DNA of 43,606 nucleotides from an uncultured Eggerthellaceae bacterium. GTDB lineage: Bacteria; Actinomycetota; Coriobacteriia; Coriobacteriales; Eggerthellaceae. Made by a program: the position numbers and the translations under genes. The stretch lies in assembly GCA_949840905.1 (NCBI GenBank), contig CATKXW010000020.1, positions 1 to 43,606 on the forward strand, given 5' to 3'. Shown piece after piece: positions 7,955 to 15,829 of the stretch. The notes beneath the pieces were generated by a model. It worked only from the letters and a program-made list of their open reading frames with translations, was not told the origin of the DNA and did not search any database. Each line of letters starts with the position of its first letter. The first letter of the stretch is position 1.

Positions 7955-8913
7955 GCGAACAGGCGGAGGGTCCGTCGCACGACGTGCGACGGACGCCCGG
8001 ATACGTTGGTGCCGGATGCGCTGCCACGCCCCAGGACGACCGGCCTTCCATCCTGCTGGTCAACGACATGGCCGGCTACGGCAAGGTGGCGCTGTCAGTG
8101 ATGATCCCTCTGCTCAGCGCTCTACGGCTGAACGTGTACAACCTGCCCACCGCGCTGGTCTCGAACACGCTGGACTACGGCAAGTTCGACATCTTGGAGA
8201 CGACGGACTATATGCGCAGCACGCTGGGGGTCTGGGACGAGCTAGGCTTCACGTTCGATGCGGTGGCCACAGGCTTCCTCGTGTCCGAGGAGCAGAGCCT
8301 GCTGGTGTCGGACTACTGCCGCACATGCAAGGACAAGGGCGTGCCGGTGTTCGTCGACCCCATCATGGGCGATGAAGGTGCGCTATACAACGGCGTCTCC
8401 GAGGCCAGCGTTCAGCACATGCGCAACATGTGCTCGGTGGCGGACGTCATCATGCCCAACGTCACCGAGGCACAGCATCTCACCGGCATGCACGTGGGTA
8501 AGAGGACGCTTCGAGAAGAGGAGTTGCTGAGCATCGCCCAAGCGCTCCACGACAGGGGCGCGAAGTCGGTGGTCGTGACCAGCGCGATGGTGGAAGGGAC
8601 GAACGCGGCCTCGGAGACGGGAGAAGGCGAAGATGCCGCGCGCCACGTGACGCTGGTGTCGCAGCGCTGTCGCGCCGACGAGGACGCCCACACGACACTG
8701 CTGCCCTATGAAGAGATCCCCGTGCGCTTGCCCGGAACAGGCGACATCTTCTCCAGTGTGCTGATAGGGCGCTATCTGAACGGCTGCACGCTCACGGAGA
8801 GCGTGCAGGCTGCCATGGACGTCGTCGTGGATATGCTGCAGCTTTGCAAGGACAACGACGACAAGTACAAGGGCGTTCCCATCGAGCAGTACCTTGACCG
8901 TGTGGCGCTGTGA
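7951..8913 (+). CDS. Pyridoxamine/pyridoxal kinase (PdxY/PdxK-like, ribokinase fold)
   Basis: It probably phosphorylates B6 vitamers. The 320-residue protein starts at the ATG overlapping the previous stop, after an AGGGAGAGCG site. After a 30-residue leader come SILLVNDMAGYGKVALSV, NLPTALVSNTLDYG (the vitamin-binding PTA.LS.T region), VFVDPIMGDEGALY, MPNVTEAQHLTG, and the ATP/anion-hole motif LPGTGDIFSS with the catalytic Asp. These are in the order of the PdxY branch rather than ThiD. A loop of acidic residues (around TGEGEDA) is inserted relative to typical PdxY. Translationally coupled to the PNPOx-fold gene. Confidence 0.85.
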   Translation: MSEQAEGPSHDVRRTPGYVGAGCAATPQDDRPSILLVNDMAGYGKVALSVMIPLLSALRLNVYNLPTALVSNTLDYGKFDILETTDYMRSTLGVWDELGFTFDAVATGFLVSEEQSLLVSDYCRTCKDKGVPVFVDPIMGDEGALYNGVSEASVQHMRNMCSVADVIMPNVTEAQHLTGMHVGKRTLREEELLSIAQALHDRGAKSVVVTSAMVEGTNAASETGEGEDAARHVTLVSQRCRADEDAHTTLLPYEEIPVRLPGTGDIFSSVLIGRYLNGCTLTESVQAAMDVVVDMLQLCKDNDDKYKGVPIEQYLDRVAL

Positions 8914-8914
8914 T

Positions 8915-9034
8915 GCGAGTCAGGTGAGCCATGGGAAGGCGATTCTCTTGACTCGCCGGCTAACCAACACAGGGCTAACGCAGGGGACGGTTCTATGCGC
9001 TGCCACCCAGCACGTGCCCAACGCGCTGAAACGT
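8915..9034. repeat. Degenerate repeat region after the kinase gene
   Basis: Arms GCGAGTCA (8915-8922) and TGACTCGC (8949-8956) form a hairpin resembling the CTTGACTC hairpin at 17216-17262. Next comes GCAGGGGACGGTTCTATGCG (8980-8999), which resembles REP family B (28915, 29558, 35980), with a partner CGTCCCTGC near 9032-9040. Up to the next gene at 9171 I see no open frame worth calling. Confidence 0.45.
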
Positions 9035-9170
9035 CCCTGCACTGTTACCCTACGCTTTTGGCAGTTTCTGTTCTATTAACGTACAACTTGTTCGATATCG
9101 TCCAATAAACCCCTCTCATCTGGCCGAAAATGATGGATCGGACCTGCCTTGTCGCAAAGGACACAAGCCT

Positions 9171-10094
9171 ATGGTTTTTGAAGTCACGCTCGAGCAGATG
9201 ACCATATTCTTCCTGATCTTGGCTATAGGATTCGCCGCCGCGAAGACAGGCATCGTCAAGCAAGAATCCATGCCAGCTTTTGACCAGCTCATCACCAAGA
9301 TCTTGCTGCCCGTGATGATCTTCTATTCCACGTGCGCGAACTGCACCCGCCAAGACATCTTCGACAACGTTGCGCTCATAGGCCTCTCGGCTCTCTTCTA
9401 TGCGGTCATATCCTTGCTGATGTTCATCCTTGCCCGCCTACTGAAGCTGCCCCATGACAAAGACCGCATTTTCCAATTCTGCTTCATATTCGGCAATACG
9501 GGATTCGTCGGCATCCCGCTCCTTGCATCTGTATTCCCGCAGGGAGGCCTCGTCTATATGATGATGTTCTCGATAGTCGACCAATTGGTCTTTTGGACCT
9601 ATGGGATATGGCTATCGACCGGCCGCTCGCATGGCCACAAGCATCGATTCGCTATCAGAATGCTCCTTACGCCGAACGTGGTAGCGCTCTTCGCTGCGGT
9701 CATATTCGTCTTGTTGCAAATACCGATCGCAGATCCGCTCAACATGACACTGGGTACCGTCAGCAATGCCACGAGCGCTATGTGCATGATCTATCTCGGC
9801 GTCCTTGTGTGCTTTTCGAATGTGCTCTCGGTCCTCAAACGTCCGGAAACCTACGTGGGCATCGGCATCAAGATGATCCTTCTGCCAATCTTGGCCGGCA
9901 GGCTCCTGTCGTGGACGCCGCTGCCTTCAGATATGGTCTCGGCTCTTGTCATCATCATGGCGCTTCCTACAATGACCGTGGTTCCTATGCTAGCCGCCCA
10001 GAATGGCGACGAAGGCGAATACGCAGCAGGAATAACCGTAGTGACGCTCGTGACCAGCATGGCGACCATACCCCTGGTGGTGTTTCTCGCATAG
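9171..10094 (+). CDS. AEC (auxin efflux carrier) family transporter
   Basis: The 307-residue inner-membrane protein has about ten membrane segments in two halves. Family features include an N-terminal FLILAIGFAAAKTGI, the FGNTGFVGIPLL signature of the first half, LLTPNVVALFAA opening the second half, and ALPTMTVVPMLA. Bacterial members usually move malate, malonate or related organic acids; the substrate here is unknown. The ribosome binding site before ATG 9171 is weak. No operon partner; a REP repeat and the RAYT gene follow. Confidence 0.88.
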   Translation: MVFEVTLEQMTIFFLILAIGFAAAKTGIVKQESMPAFDQLITKILLPVMIFYSTCANCTRQDIFDNVALIGLSALFYAVISLLMFILARLLKLPHDKDRIFQFCFIFGNTGFVGIPLLASVFPQGGLVYMMMFSIVDQLVFWTYGIWLSTGRSHGHKHRFAIRMLLTPNVVALFAAVIFVLLQIPIADPLNMTLGTVSNATSAMCMIYLGVLVCFSNVLSVLKRPETYVGIGIKMILLPILAGRLLSWTPLPSDMVSALVIIMALPTMTVVPMLAAQNGDEGEYAAGITVVTLVTSMATIPLVVFLA

Positions 10095-10157
10095 GAAACG
10101 CAACCTGATCGATCGCCGGCTGAACACAGGAGCCGAACATGACACAGGAACATGACA

Positions 10158-10186
10158 GGATGACACAGGACGGGGATAACGTCATC
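10158..10186 (+). repeat. REP family A, left bracket of the RAYT gene
   Basis: One 29-base copy of the repeat, with ATAAC in place of ATAAT. It overlaps the stop codon of the reverse-strand RAYT gene. Together with the opposite-facing copy at 11021-11049 it frames the gene in inverted orientation. Confidence 0.8.
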
Positions 10187-10991
10187 AACGAAGAGAAGGC
10201 ATCGGGCATTTCTGGATGATACCCCTTCCGACCCCCGTAAGCCTCTCGATTTGCCGCACCGACAGCCCCATACCTCGCAAGCGCCCGATCACCGCGTCGC
10301 GCTCTTCCTTTGGCGACGCAGCGATCGAGTTGGCGAATTCGTCCCCGCAGAGCTTCTTCGCCATCTCGACCGCTTCCCCGTCGGAGACCGCTTTGCGCCT
10401 CAGCGAGGAAGCGCCACCGTAGGTGGCGAACTCCATCAGCTCCTGGTCGTCGACCACGTCGTCGTGGAACGCGATGAACGCCTTCGCGCCGCCGAGCATA
10501 TCGAGGACGGTATCCACCTCCAAACGAGGGTGCCCCTCAAGGTAGAACTTGAAACTGCTCCACTCGTGATCGCGATGCGCACATACGCCAGCGACTTGAG
10601 GATTGTGGTGAATATAGCGGACGGTCTCGAGCAGCTGAGCATCCGTTCCTATGGGAATGCTCTTGTACCTGTCCTGGAACACCGGGCCCACATGCCCGTG
10701 GCGCCCGTTATAGTAGCGCGCGAAGGACGTATTGAGAGAGCGCATCAACGACTCAAGGTCTCTGAGCCGCACGCGCAGCAGCAGATGCACGTGGTTCTCC
10801 ATGAGGCACCACGCCAGCAGGTCAACTTCCCCCTCCCCTCTGCCTACGTATGCGAAAAGCCTTTCGACGAAGAACCGCCGGTCCTCGTCATCTTCGAAGA
10901 GCAGGCGACGCCCTGCGCCTCGAACGATAACATGATAGATGTCGCTGGAAGATTCTTCACGCTGCCTTCTCGTCATGGCTTTCCTTTCCAT
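10185..10991 (-). CDS. REP-associated tyrosine transposase (RAYT, TnpA_REP, Y1/HUH)
   Basis: A single-strand DNA transposase of the IS200-like HUH superfamily. The 268-residue protein has YHVIVRGAGRRLLFEDDED at the start of the Y1_Tnp domain, the HUH metal motif in MENHVHLLLR (His67, Val68, His69), and RYIHHNPQVAG, whose Tyr126 is the probable nucleophile. The C-terminal 80 residues end in a helix-turn-helix-like segment (LSVRQIERLTGVGRGIIQ), as RAYTs often do. The gene is flanked by inverted copies of a REP found at several other sites in the window, which is the diagnostic context. RAYTs are usually domesticated or vertically kept rather than freely mobile. It looks intact. Confidence 0.9.
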   Translation of the reverse strand: MERKAMTRRQREESSSDIYHVIVRGAGRRLLFEDDEDRRFFVERLFAYVGRGEGEVDLLAWCLMENHVHLLLRVRLRDLESLMRSLNTSFARYYNGRHGHVGPVFQDRYKSIPIGTDAQLLETVRYIHHNPQVAGVCAHRDHEWSSFKFYLEGHPRLEVDTVLDMLGGAKAFIAFHDDVVDDQELMEFATYGGASSLRRKAVSDGEAVEMAKKLCGDEFANSIAASPKEERDAVIGRLRGMGLSVRQIERLTGVGRGIIQKCPMPSLR

Positions 10992-11020
10992 TCGTTTTCG
11001 CTCGCCATCTTGATCCTTAC

Positions 11021-11049
11021 GATGACATTATCCCCGTCCTGCGTCATCC
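11021..11049 (-). repeat. REP family A, right bracket of the RAYT gene
   Basis: A 29-base copy in opposite orientation to 10158-10186, followed by two partial outer-end copies (CCTGCGTCATCC near 11054-11065). Confidence 0.8.
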
Positions 11050-11113
11050 TTCCCTGCGTCATCCTTCCGATGGAGCCGATGACCGGCATGGTAACTCGTC
11101 TCAAAAACGATCA

Positions 11114-11144
11114 TTGCACTTCGACCATAGTTTAGGTCAATAAT
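11114..11144 (+). promoter_or_regulatory. MerR-type promoter of the merR-cupin unit (19-bp spacer)
   Basis: TTGCAC (11114-11119) and AATAAT (11139-11144) are separated by 19 bases, the overlong spacer typical of MerR-activated promoters. The spacer holds a dyad GACC-ATAGTTTA-GGTC. The core ACCATAGTT is shared with the reverse-strand promoter at 14288-14318, so one regulator probably served both. Confidence 0.6.
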
Positions 11145-11168
11145 GTATTCACTGATGCTCGTTCGACG

Positions 11169-11646
11169 ATGGAGACGATGTCCATGGAAGAAAAGCGCTA
11201 CACGATAGGCCAGGCGTCCGGCATGCTGGGGACATCTTCGTCCACGGTCAGATACTACGAGGCCAAGGGTCTGCTTCCCAACCTAGGCCGCACCGAGGGA
11301 AGCATTCGGACCTTCACCGATGGGGATCTTGATCGGATGAGGCCCATCTGACACTTGAAGATGTCGGGGGATGACCATCGGTGAGATACGCGAGTTCATG
11401 AGCCTCTATCAACAAGGTGATGAGACCATCGATAAGAGGCGCGCCTTCGTGCAAAAAAGGCGCGATAAGATCGAGCGCCATCTGGAAGAACTCAAAGGTG
11501 CTCTCGACTTCATCACCTACAAATACCGGCACTACGGTACGGCAGCAGAAGCAGGAACCTGCGATGCTCCTCACAACATGAGCGAAGATGAGATGCCTGC
11601 GGAAATAGCGACCATAAAACGAAAATGCCGGATCAGCTCACGCTGA
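11169..11646 (+). pseudogene. MerR-family regulator, broken by an in-frame stop and a frameshift
   Basis: The N-terminal part has a clear MerR helix-turn-helix (YTIGQASGMLGTSSSTVRYY, then EAKGLLPN). Translation stops at TGA 11349-11351, between DRMRPI and HLKMSG. The reading then shifts by one in a run of five G (11366-11370) before MTIGEIREFMSLYQQGDE, the expected continuation of the effector/coiled-coil part, which runs to 11646. Two independent lesions argue against a single sequencing error. Likely starts are ATG 11169 or ATG 11184. In life it would have controlled its own promoter and that of the aldo/keto reductase operon. Confidence 0.8.
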
Positions 11647-11684
11647 TCGAAGCGCTCAAGAAGACCATCGAAAAGGAGAATACC

Positions 11685-12437
11685 ATGCCAAAGGTAGTAC
11701 AGACAGCAGGAAGAACGCAGCTAGGAGACTTCGCCCCGATGTTCGCTGAGCTCAATGACGATGTGCTGTTCGGGGAAGTGTGGAGCGATGATGCGCTTTC
11801 GCTTAAGATGCGCTCGGCTCTCACGATAACGACGCTTGTGGCGAAAGGGCTTGTTGATGCCTCGTTCGAATACCATATCCAAACGGCGAAGAGAAACGGC
11901 ATCACGGCAAACGAGATGGCGGCCATGCTTACGCATGTCGCTTTCTATGCAGGATGGCCTAACGCCTGGGCGGCGTTTCGCGTGGCCGCGAGGGTCTATA
12001 CGGACGATCCGCAGGGACTTAGCGAGCCCGAGGCTCACGGCGGCGTGTTCGGGCTGGGGCAACCAAACGACGCCTACGCTCAGTACTTCACCGGAAAATC
12101 CTATTTGAACCCCCTGACCGATCCGGATAAAACGCAATTCGTCGCCAACGTCACCTTCGAGCCGGGTTGCCGCAACCATTGGCACATCCATCATGCCGAC
12201 GAGGGCGGCGGGCAGATCCTGCTCGTGACTGACGGTTGCGGCTGGTATCAAGAATGGGGCAAGGAGGCGCGAGCGCTGAAGCCAGGTGATCGCGTCACTA
12301 TCCCTGCGAACGTGAAGCACTGGCATGGTGCCACCAAAGACAGCTGGATGAGTCATGTGGCATTTGAGGCATGCGGCACGAACATGAGCAATGAATGGTG
12401 CGAGCCTGTGAGCGACGAGGAATACCTCAAGCTCTAG
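11685..12437 (+). CDS. Carboxymuconolactone decarboxylase-like/cupin fusion protein
   Basis: The 250-residue protein joins two small domains. Residues about 20-105 are CMD/AhpD-like (MRSALTITTLVAKGLVDASF, EYHIQTAKRNGITANEMAAM, FYAGWPNAWAAF) without the CxxC pair of AhpD peroxidases. Residues about 150-235 are a cupin with metal ligands in NHWHIHHADEGGGQ and the later His of VKHWHGA. ATG 11685 follows AAAAGGAGAA at the right distance. It lies just behind the broken merR and probably shares its promoter. Similar fusions sit beside aldo/keto reductases and flavodoxins in gut anaerobes; the substrate is unknown. Confidence 0.85.
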   Translation: MPKVVQTAGRTQLGDFAPMFAELNDDVLFGEVWSDDALSLKMRSALTITTLVAKGLVDASFEYHIQTAKRNGITANEMAAMLTHVAFYAGWPNAWAAFRVAARVYTDDPQGLSEPEAHGGVFGLGQPNDAYAQYFTGKSYLNPLTDPDKTQFVANVTFEPGCRNHWHIHHADEGGGQILLVTDGCGWYQEWGKEARALKPGDRVTIPANVKHWHGATKDSWMSHVAFEACGTNMSNEWCEPVSDEEYLKL

Positions 12438-12525
12438 GTCGGCTCCCTGAACGCATTTCCCGATCGCGCTGCTTGCTATTGTTCGGAAGCATGTGCGAGC
12501 AGCGCGATCATATGAAGTCTGCAGA

Positions 12526-13226
12526 CTATCGGACCTCTTCCATCCATGTGTCGATCTCCTGCCGAGGGGCATTGCTCGCGAAACGCCTGCCCTCGCCCCA
12601 CTCGGCCTCTGGCGCGGCGGCATGAAGCTCGTCGATGCTTCCCGAGACAGGGCTTGAACCCGACGTGCAGGAGGGAATGATCCGCTTTCCCGTCGCATCG
12701 ACGCCTTCTAAGAACGTAAGGATGACGCGCGGTGCCTTGCCCCACCAGATGGGGTACCCGAGATACCCACCAGATGGGGTATCCGAGATAGACCGTGCCC
12801 CATTCCGCAATATCCGGGACGGGGCTTGCCAGAGCGGGGCGCGCGCTTCCGTTCTCCTGCTCGAAGTTCGCGCGGCGATCGGAGTTGTAGTCGAGGTCTT
12901 GGGCGGTATAGGGCTCGGCAGCCTCGATGCGCGTGAGCTCGCCATCTGCAGCCCGAGCGACCTTATCCGCCACCGCCTCGGTGTTGCCGGTACAGGAGAA
13001 GAATACGACAGCTGTTGCGTGATCGGAGGAAATCGGCTCTTCCTGAGGTGCGGATGACGATCCTTGCTGTGCGCTGCTCGAGCTGCTCGTCTCATCCTCC
13101 TGTTCCCGATGATCCTTCGAGCTGTTCGAGCTCGGCTCTGCCGCGCATCCGACCGAACCCCGCTGTTGCGAGCGCGCCCACGCCGATGCATCCCATCTTC
13201 AAAAGGTCTCGCCTGCTAACCGGCAC
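12526..13226 (-). pseudogene. Flavodoxin-like lipoprotein with Tat signal, broken by two frameshifts
   Basis: Reading down from a GTG start at 13226 (AAGGAGGAG just upstream, overlapping the end of the aldo/keto reductase gene) gives SRRDLLKMGC, a twin-arginine signal, then a hydrophobic stretch. The expected lipobox and Ser-rich linker (GCAAEPSSNSS) continue only after a one-base shift near 13145-13155. The flavodoxin core follows (VVFFSCTGNTEAVADKVARA, VYLGYPIWW), then a 25-base tandem duplication at 12741-12790 shifts the frame again, after which PRVILTFLEGVDATGKRIIP and a normal C-terminus ending at 12526 can be read. As it stands, no full-length product is made. It would have been an exported FMN protein acting with the reductase upstream. 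Confidence 0.8.
12741..12790. repeat. 25-base tandem duplication inside the flavodoxin gene
   Basis: Units 12741-12765 and 12766-12790 differ at one base (ACCCGAG versus ATCCGAG). Because 25 is not a multiple of three, the duplication shifts the reading frame right after the conserved LGYPIWW motif, which is itself duplicated. Confidence 0.9.
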
Positions 13227-14250
13227 GGATCTCCTCCTTCATCTTGGGGCGTATCGTGCCTGCGATGGGCTTCTCGCCCGGACGGGCAAGCGGCCCTACC
13301 AGTTCGTGGGCCCTGTAAGGTCCTTCCAAATAGTCCATCTCTTCCTTGGAAAGCTCGATCTGTACCGCTGCCAGCGCATCATCCACGCGCGAGGGCTTCG
13401 AGAAGCCGATCGTGGGACTTTCCACGCCCTTGTTCAGATGCCACGCAATGGCTATCTGCGCCAGAGGAATGCCGCGCCGTTCTGCCAGCTTCGCGACACG
13501 CTCGATGACGGGACTATCAAGGGATCTCGCCCGGTCGTATTTATCTGCCATGGTAAGGTCTGTCTTGCTGCGTAGCGAACCCGAATCCCACGCCTTGCGC
13601 GTAAGATGGCCTGAAGCGAGCGGGCTGTACGGGGTGAGCGCCATATCGAACTGGCGGCAGACCGGTATCATCTCGCGCTCATCCTCGCGATAGAGCAGAT
13701 TGTAGTGGCATTGCATGTTCGTGAATCTCTCCCAGCCGTTCTGCTCTGCGACTACCTGCATGTTGTGGAGCTGGTAGGCGAACATCTCGCTTGCGCCGAT
13801 GGCGCGCACCTTGCCCGCGCGTACAAGACCGTCAAGCGCCTCCATGGTCTCTTCGATGGGCGTGTTGTAGTCGAAGCGATGGATCATGTAGATGTCCAGG
13901 TAGTCGGTGCCAAGGCGTGCGAGGCTGCCGTCGATCTCGCGATCGATGGCCTCCTTTGAAAGGCCGCCCTCGTTGAAGAACACCTTGCTCTGCAGCACCA
14001 CCTCATCGCGGGGCACGCCGATCCTCTTGAGCGCGCGACCGCTGTATTCCTCGCTCGTGCCGTGGGCATAGCAGTTCGCGCTGTCGATGTAGTTGATGCC
14101 GTTCTCGAAGGCGTGGGCGATGACCGCCTCGGTGTCATCGGGGCCGAGCGTCCACTCATGATTTGCCGCATCGGGCTCGCCAAAGCTCATCCCGCCGATG
14201 CAGATGCGGGACACCTTTATCCCTGAATGCCCGAGCTTTGCATATTCCAT
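13216..14250 (-). CDS. Aldo/keto reductase family oxidoreductase
   Basis: NAD(P)H-dependent reductase with a TIM-barrel fold. The 344-residue protein has the catalytic tetrad in place: Asp in INYIDSANCY, Tyr in the same segment, Lys in VVLQSKVFF, and His in IYMIHRFD. Cofactor-end motifs include IAIAWHLNKGVESPTIGFSKP. I start at ATG 14250 (EYAKLGHSGIKVSRI), with GAAAGAAGG upstream; an in-frame Met at 14289 lies in the promoter. It heads an operon with the broken flavodoxin and is transcribed from a MerR-type promoter at 14288-14318. Substrate unknown. Confidence 0.9.
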   Translation of the reverse strand: MEYAKLGHSGIKVSRICIGGMSFGEPDAANHEWTLGPDDTEAVIAHAFENGINYIDSANCYAHGTSEEYSGRALKRIGVPRDEVVLQSKVFFNEGGLSKEAIDREIDGSLARLGTDYLDIYMIHRFDYNTPIEETMEALDGLVRAGKVRAIGASEMFAYQLHNMQVVAEQNGWERFTNMQCHYNLLYREDEREMIPVCRQFDMALTPYSPLASGHLTRKAWDSGSLRSKTDLTMADKYDRARSLDSPVIERVAKLAERRGIPLAQIAIAWHLNKGVESPTIGFSKPSRVDDALAAVQIELSKEEMDYLEGPYRAHELVGPLARPGEKPIAGTIRPKMKEEIRAG

Positions 14251-14287
14251 AGGGCCTTCTTTCTTGAACACGGTCCATGTTGCTATC

Positions 14288-14318
14288 ATTCTGGAATTTC
14301 AACTATGGTTCAAGTCAA
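14288..14318 (-). promoter_or_regulatory. MerR-type promoter of the aldo/keto reductase operon
   Basis: On the reverse strand TTGACT (14318-14313) and CAGAAT (14293-14288) are 19 bases apart. The spacer contains ACCATAGTT, the same core as in the promoter at 11114-11144. Confidence 0.6.
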
Positions 14319-14448
14319 GAGCAAAAGCCGTGGAAAACAACGGATAGCCTGTCATCGTGCTCGATTGCGACTCGCGCATGCCTCATGCCACTTGAGCGTG
14401 CCCGCACAACCATCTAGTACGCCCGGGGTCATCAAGAGGCTGAGCTAC

Positions 14449-14613
14449 ATGCCTCGGCTGATAACGTTCGGCATCGCGCTCTATGGGATGCTCTACGCGC
14501 GTGGCATAGCCTTCGGCTGGTTCCCAGCCCATGATACGGGCACCCTGGTCGGCTCCAACATAACCTATCTTGTGACGATCGGGATCCTGCGCGCAATTCT
14601 CACGGTGATCTAG
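14449..14613 (+). other. Possible membrane-protein fragment
   Basis: A 54-residue reading from ATG 14449 has two hydrophobic segments (LITFGIALYGMLYARGIAFG and YLVTIGILRAILTVI) and stops at 14613. There is no good ribosome binding site. It could be a real short membrane protein or the relic of a larger one; I do not recognise it. From 14614 to about 14780 I see nothing else. Confidence 0.25.
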
Positions 14614-14786
14614 CGCGAGAACGTCGCCGCCTTGAACATAGGGCTCAGAGACTTCAAGGAAAAGATGCGAGCCATGAGAGGTTCATGCTCTCTCTTCGCC
14701 GTCCCCCTACGTTAGGCGAAGCGGCATTCCCAAATAGTCTTGGTGGGCGTCGCTTCGTGCCGATCACTGTGGAATGCGCATCCAGC

Positions 14787-14837
14787 TTGACACATCTCTC
14801 ATGCAATATATAATTGTCACGCAATATATATTTTGCA
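14787..14837 (+). promoter_or_regulatory. Strong promoter with overlapping repeat operator for the XRE unit
   Basis: TTGACA (14787-14792), a 16-base spacer and TATAAT (14809-14814) form a near-consensus sigma-70 promoter. The -10 lies within GCAATATAT (14803-14811), repeated as GCAATATATATTTTGC at 14821-14836, a near-palindrome. The two copies flank the start of transcription and are a likely autoregulatory site for the XRE protein encoded next. Confidence 0.65.
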
Positions 14838-14865
14838 TCTGAGGATTCGAGCGAAGGGAGATGCC

Positions 14866-15066
14866 TTGGAGGGCGCACGGAACGAGCGAATGAGGAATGC
14901 CCGCATGGATTCGGGCCTATCTCAGCAACAGCTCGCTGACGCTGTGGGGGCGACACGCCAGACCATAGGCCTCATCGAGGCGGGGCGCTACAACCCGAGC
15001 CTCAAGCTCTGCACGGCCATCTGCAAGACGCTCGGCAAAACGCTGGACGACCTTTTCTGGGAATAG
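14866..15066 (+). CDS. XRE-family helix-turn-helix regulator (small)
   Basis: The 66-residue protein is almost entirely a Cro/CI-type helix-turn-helix (MRNARMDSGLSQQQLADAVG, then TRQTIGLIEAGRYNPSLKL and a TLDDLFWE end). This is the short stand-alone class that usually pairs with a membrane protein. I choose TTG 14866, with AAGGGAG 5 bases before it; ATG 14890 is a possible internal alternative. The next gene begins 9 bases after its stop. Driven by the promoter at 14787. Confidence 0.85.
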   Translation: MEGARNERMRNARMDSGLSQQQLADAVGATRQTIGLIEAGRYNPSLKLCTAICKTLGKTLDDLFWE

Positions 15067-15075
15067 GAGTGCGCC

Positions 15076-15639
15076 ATGTACCTTGCAAGAAAATGGAACG
15101 AGATCATGGGACCGAAGGACGAGAGGCTTGAGGCCGAAGTGAACAAGGGCGCAAAGGTTTCGGCGAACATTCTGCTCATCGGCTCCATCTTGAGCCTCTA
15201 TTACGCCATCATGTTGAACCAGGTGGCTTACACGACCGACAGCCCTATCCTTACCAGCCTCGGCGAGAACATCATCCCCGTTCAGTTGCCCTTGGCCCTC
15301 ACGATACTGATCGCGGGGGCAACGACGGTAGCCATGCAGACCAAGTCCGGCTTCTTCTCCAGCAGGAAGCGATTCGCCGAAATAGACAGCATGCCCTGGG
15401 ACTACGTTGCGGCCTTCGCGGTATTCTGCGGTGCTGTTATCGGCATCCTCACATGCGTTATGCGCATCGTGGCCGAGATCCAGATCGTGGGGTTCGAGCA
15501 TGTTGCATGGCTTGGCAACCTTGCCATCGGGGTTATCTTCTTCGGCATGGGGTTCGCCCTCGGCTTCGCCGCCATCGCCCTATCGATCCACGATGCGATC
15601 AAGCGCCGCCGCGAGATCGAGCGCGAGCTCGAAGCCTAA
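15076..15639 (+). CDS. Four-segment membrane protein paired with the XRE regulator
   Basis: The 187-residue protein has four predicted membrane segments (about residues 28-50, 68-90, 112-138 and 148-172), a polar N-terminus rich in charged residues and a basic C-terminal tail (KRRREIEREL). TAGGAGTGCGCC precedes the ATG. Small XRE genes followed by such proteins are common in Gram-positive gut bacteria, but I do not recognise a characterised function. The gap 15640-15829 shows no gene. Confidence 0.7.
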   Translation: MYLARKWNEIMGPKDERLEAEVNKGAKVSANILLIGSILSLYYAIMLNQVAYTTDSPILTSLGENIIPVQLPLALTILIAGATTVAMQTKSGFFSSRKRFAEIDSMPWDYVAAFAVFCGAVIGILTCVMRIVAEIQIVGFEHVAWLGNLAIGVIFFGMGFALGFAAIALSIHDAIKRRREIERELEA

Positions 15640-15829
15640 AGAAGGCCCTGTCTGGCGACATGAGGGAACGTGAACGGCTGCTCGTAAGGCACGGATATAA
15701 ACCCCCATTTCAGAGCGGGATGTAAAGAGCTTTCGACATCCTTGTTGCCCTTGATGGAAGCCATGTTAAGCATCTTTGGTGGTAAGTTGTATCGCAATGC
15801 TGGAGCCTCGTCTCGGAAGGGAGGTGCCG

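Noticed and set aside
11349-11351. TGA in the MerR gene as selenocysteine or recoded codon
   Set aside because: A frameshift follows 15 bases later, and no SECIS-like element or reason for Sec at that position is visible.
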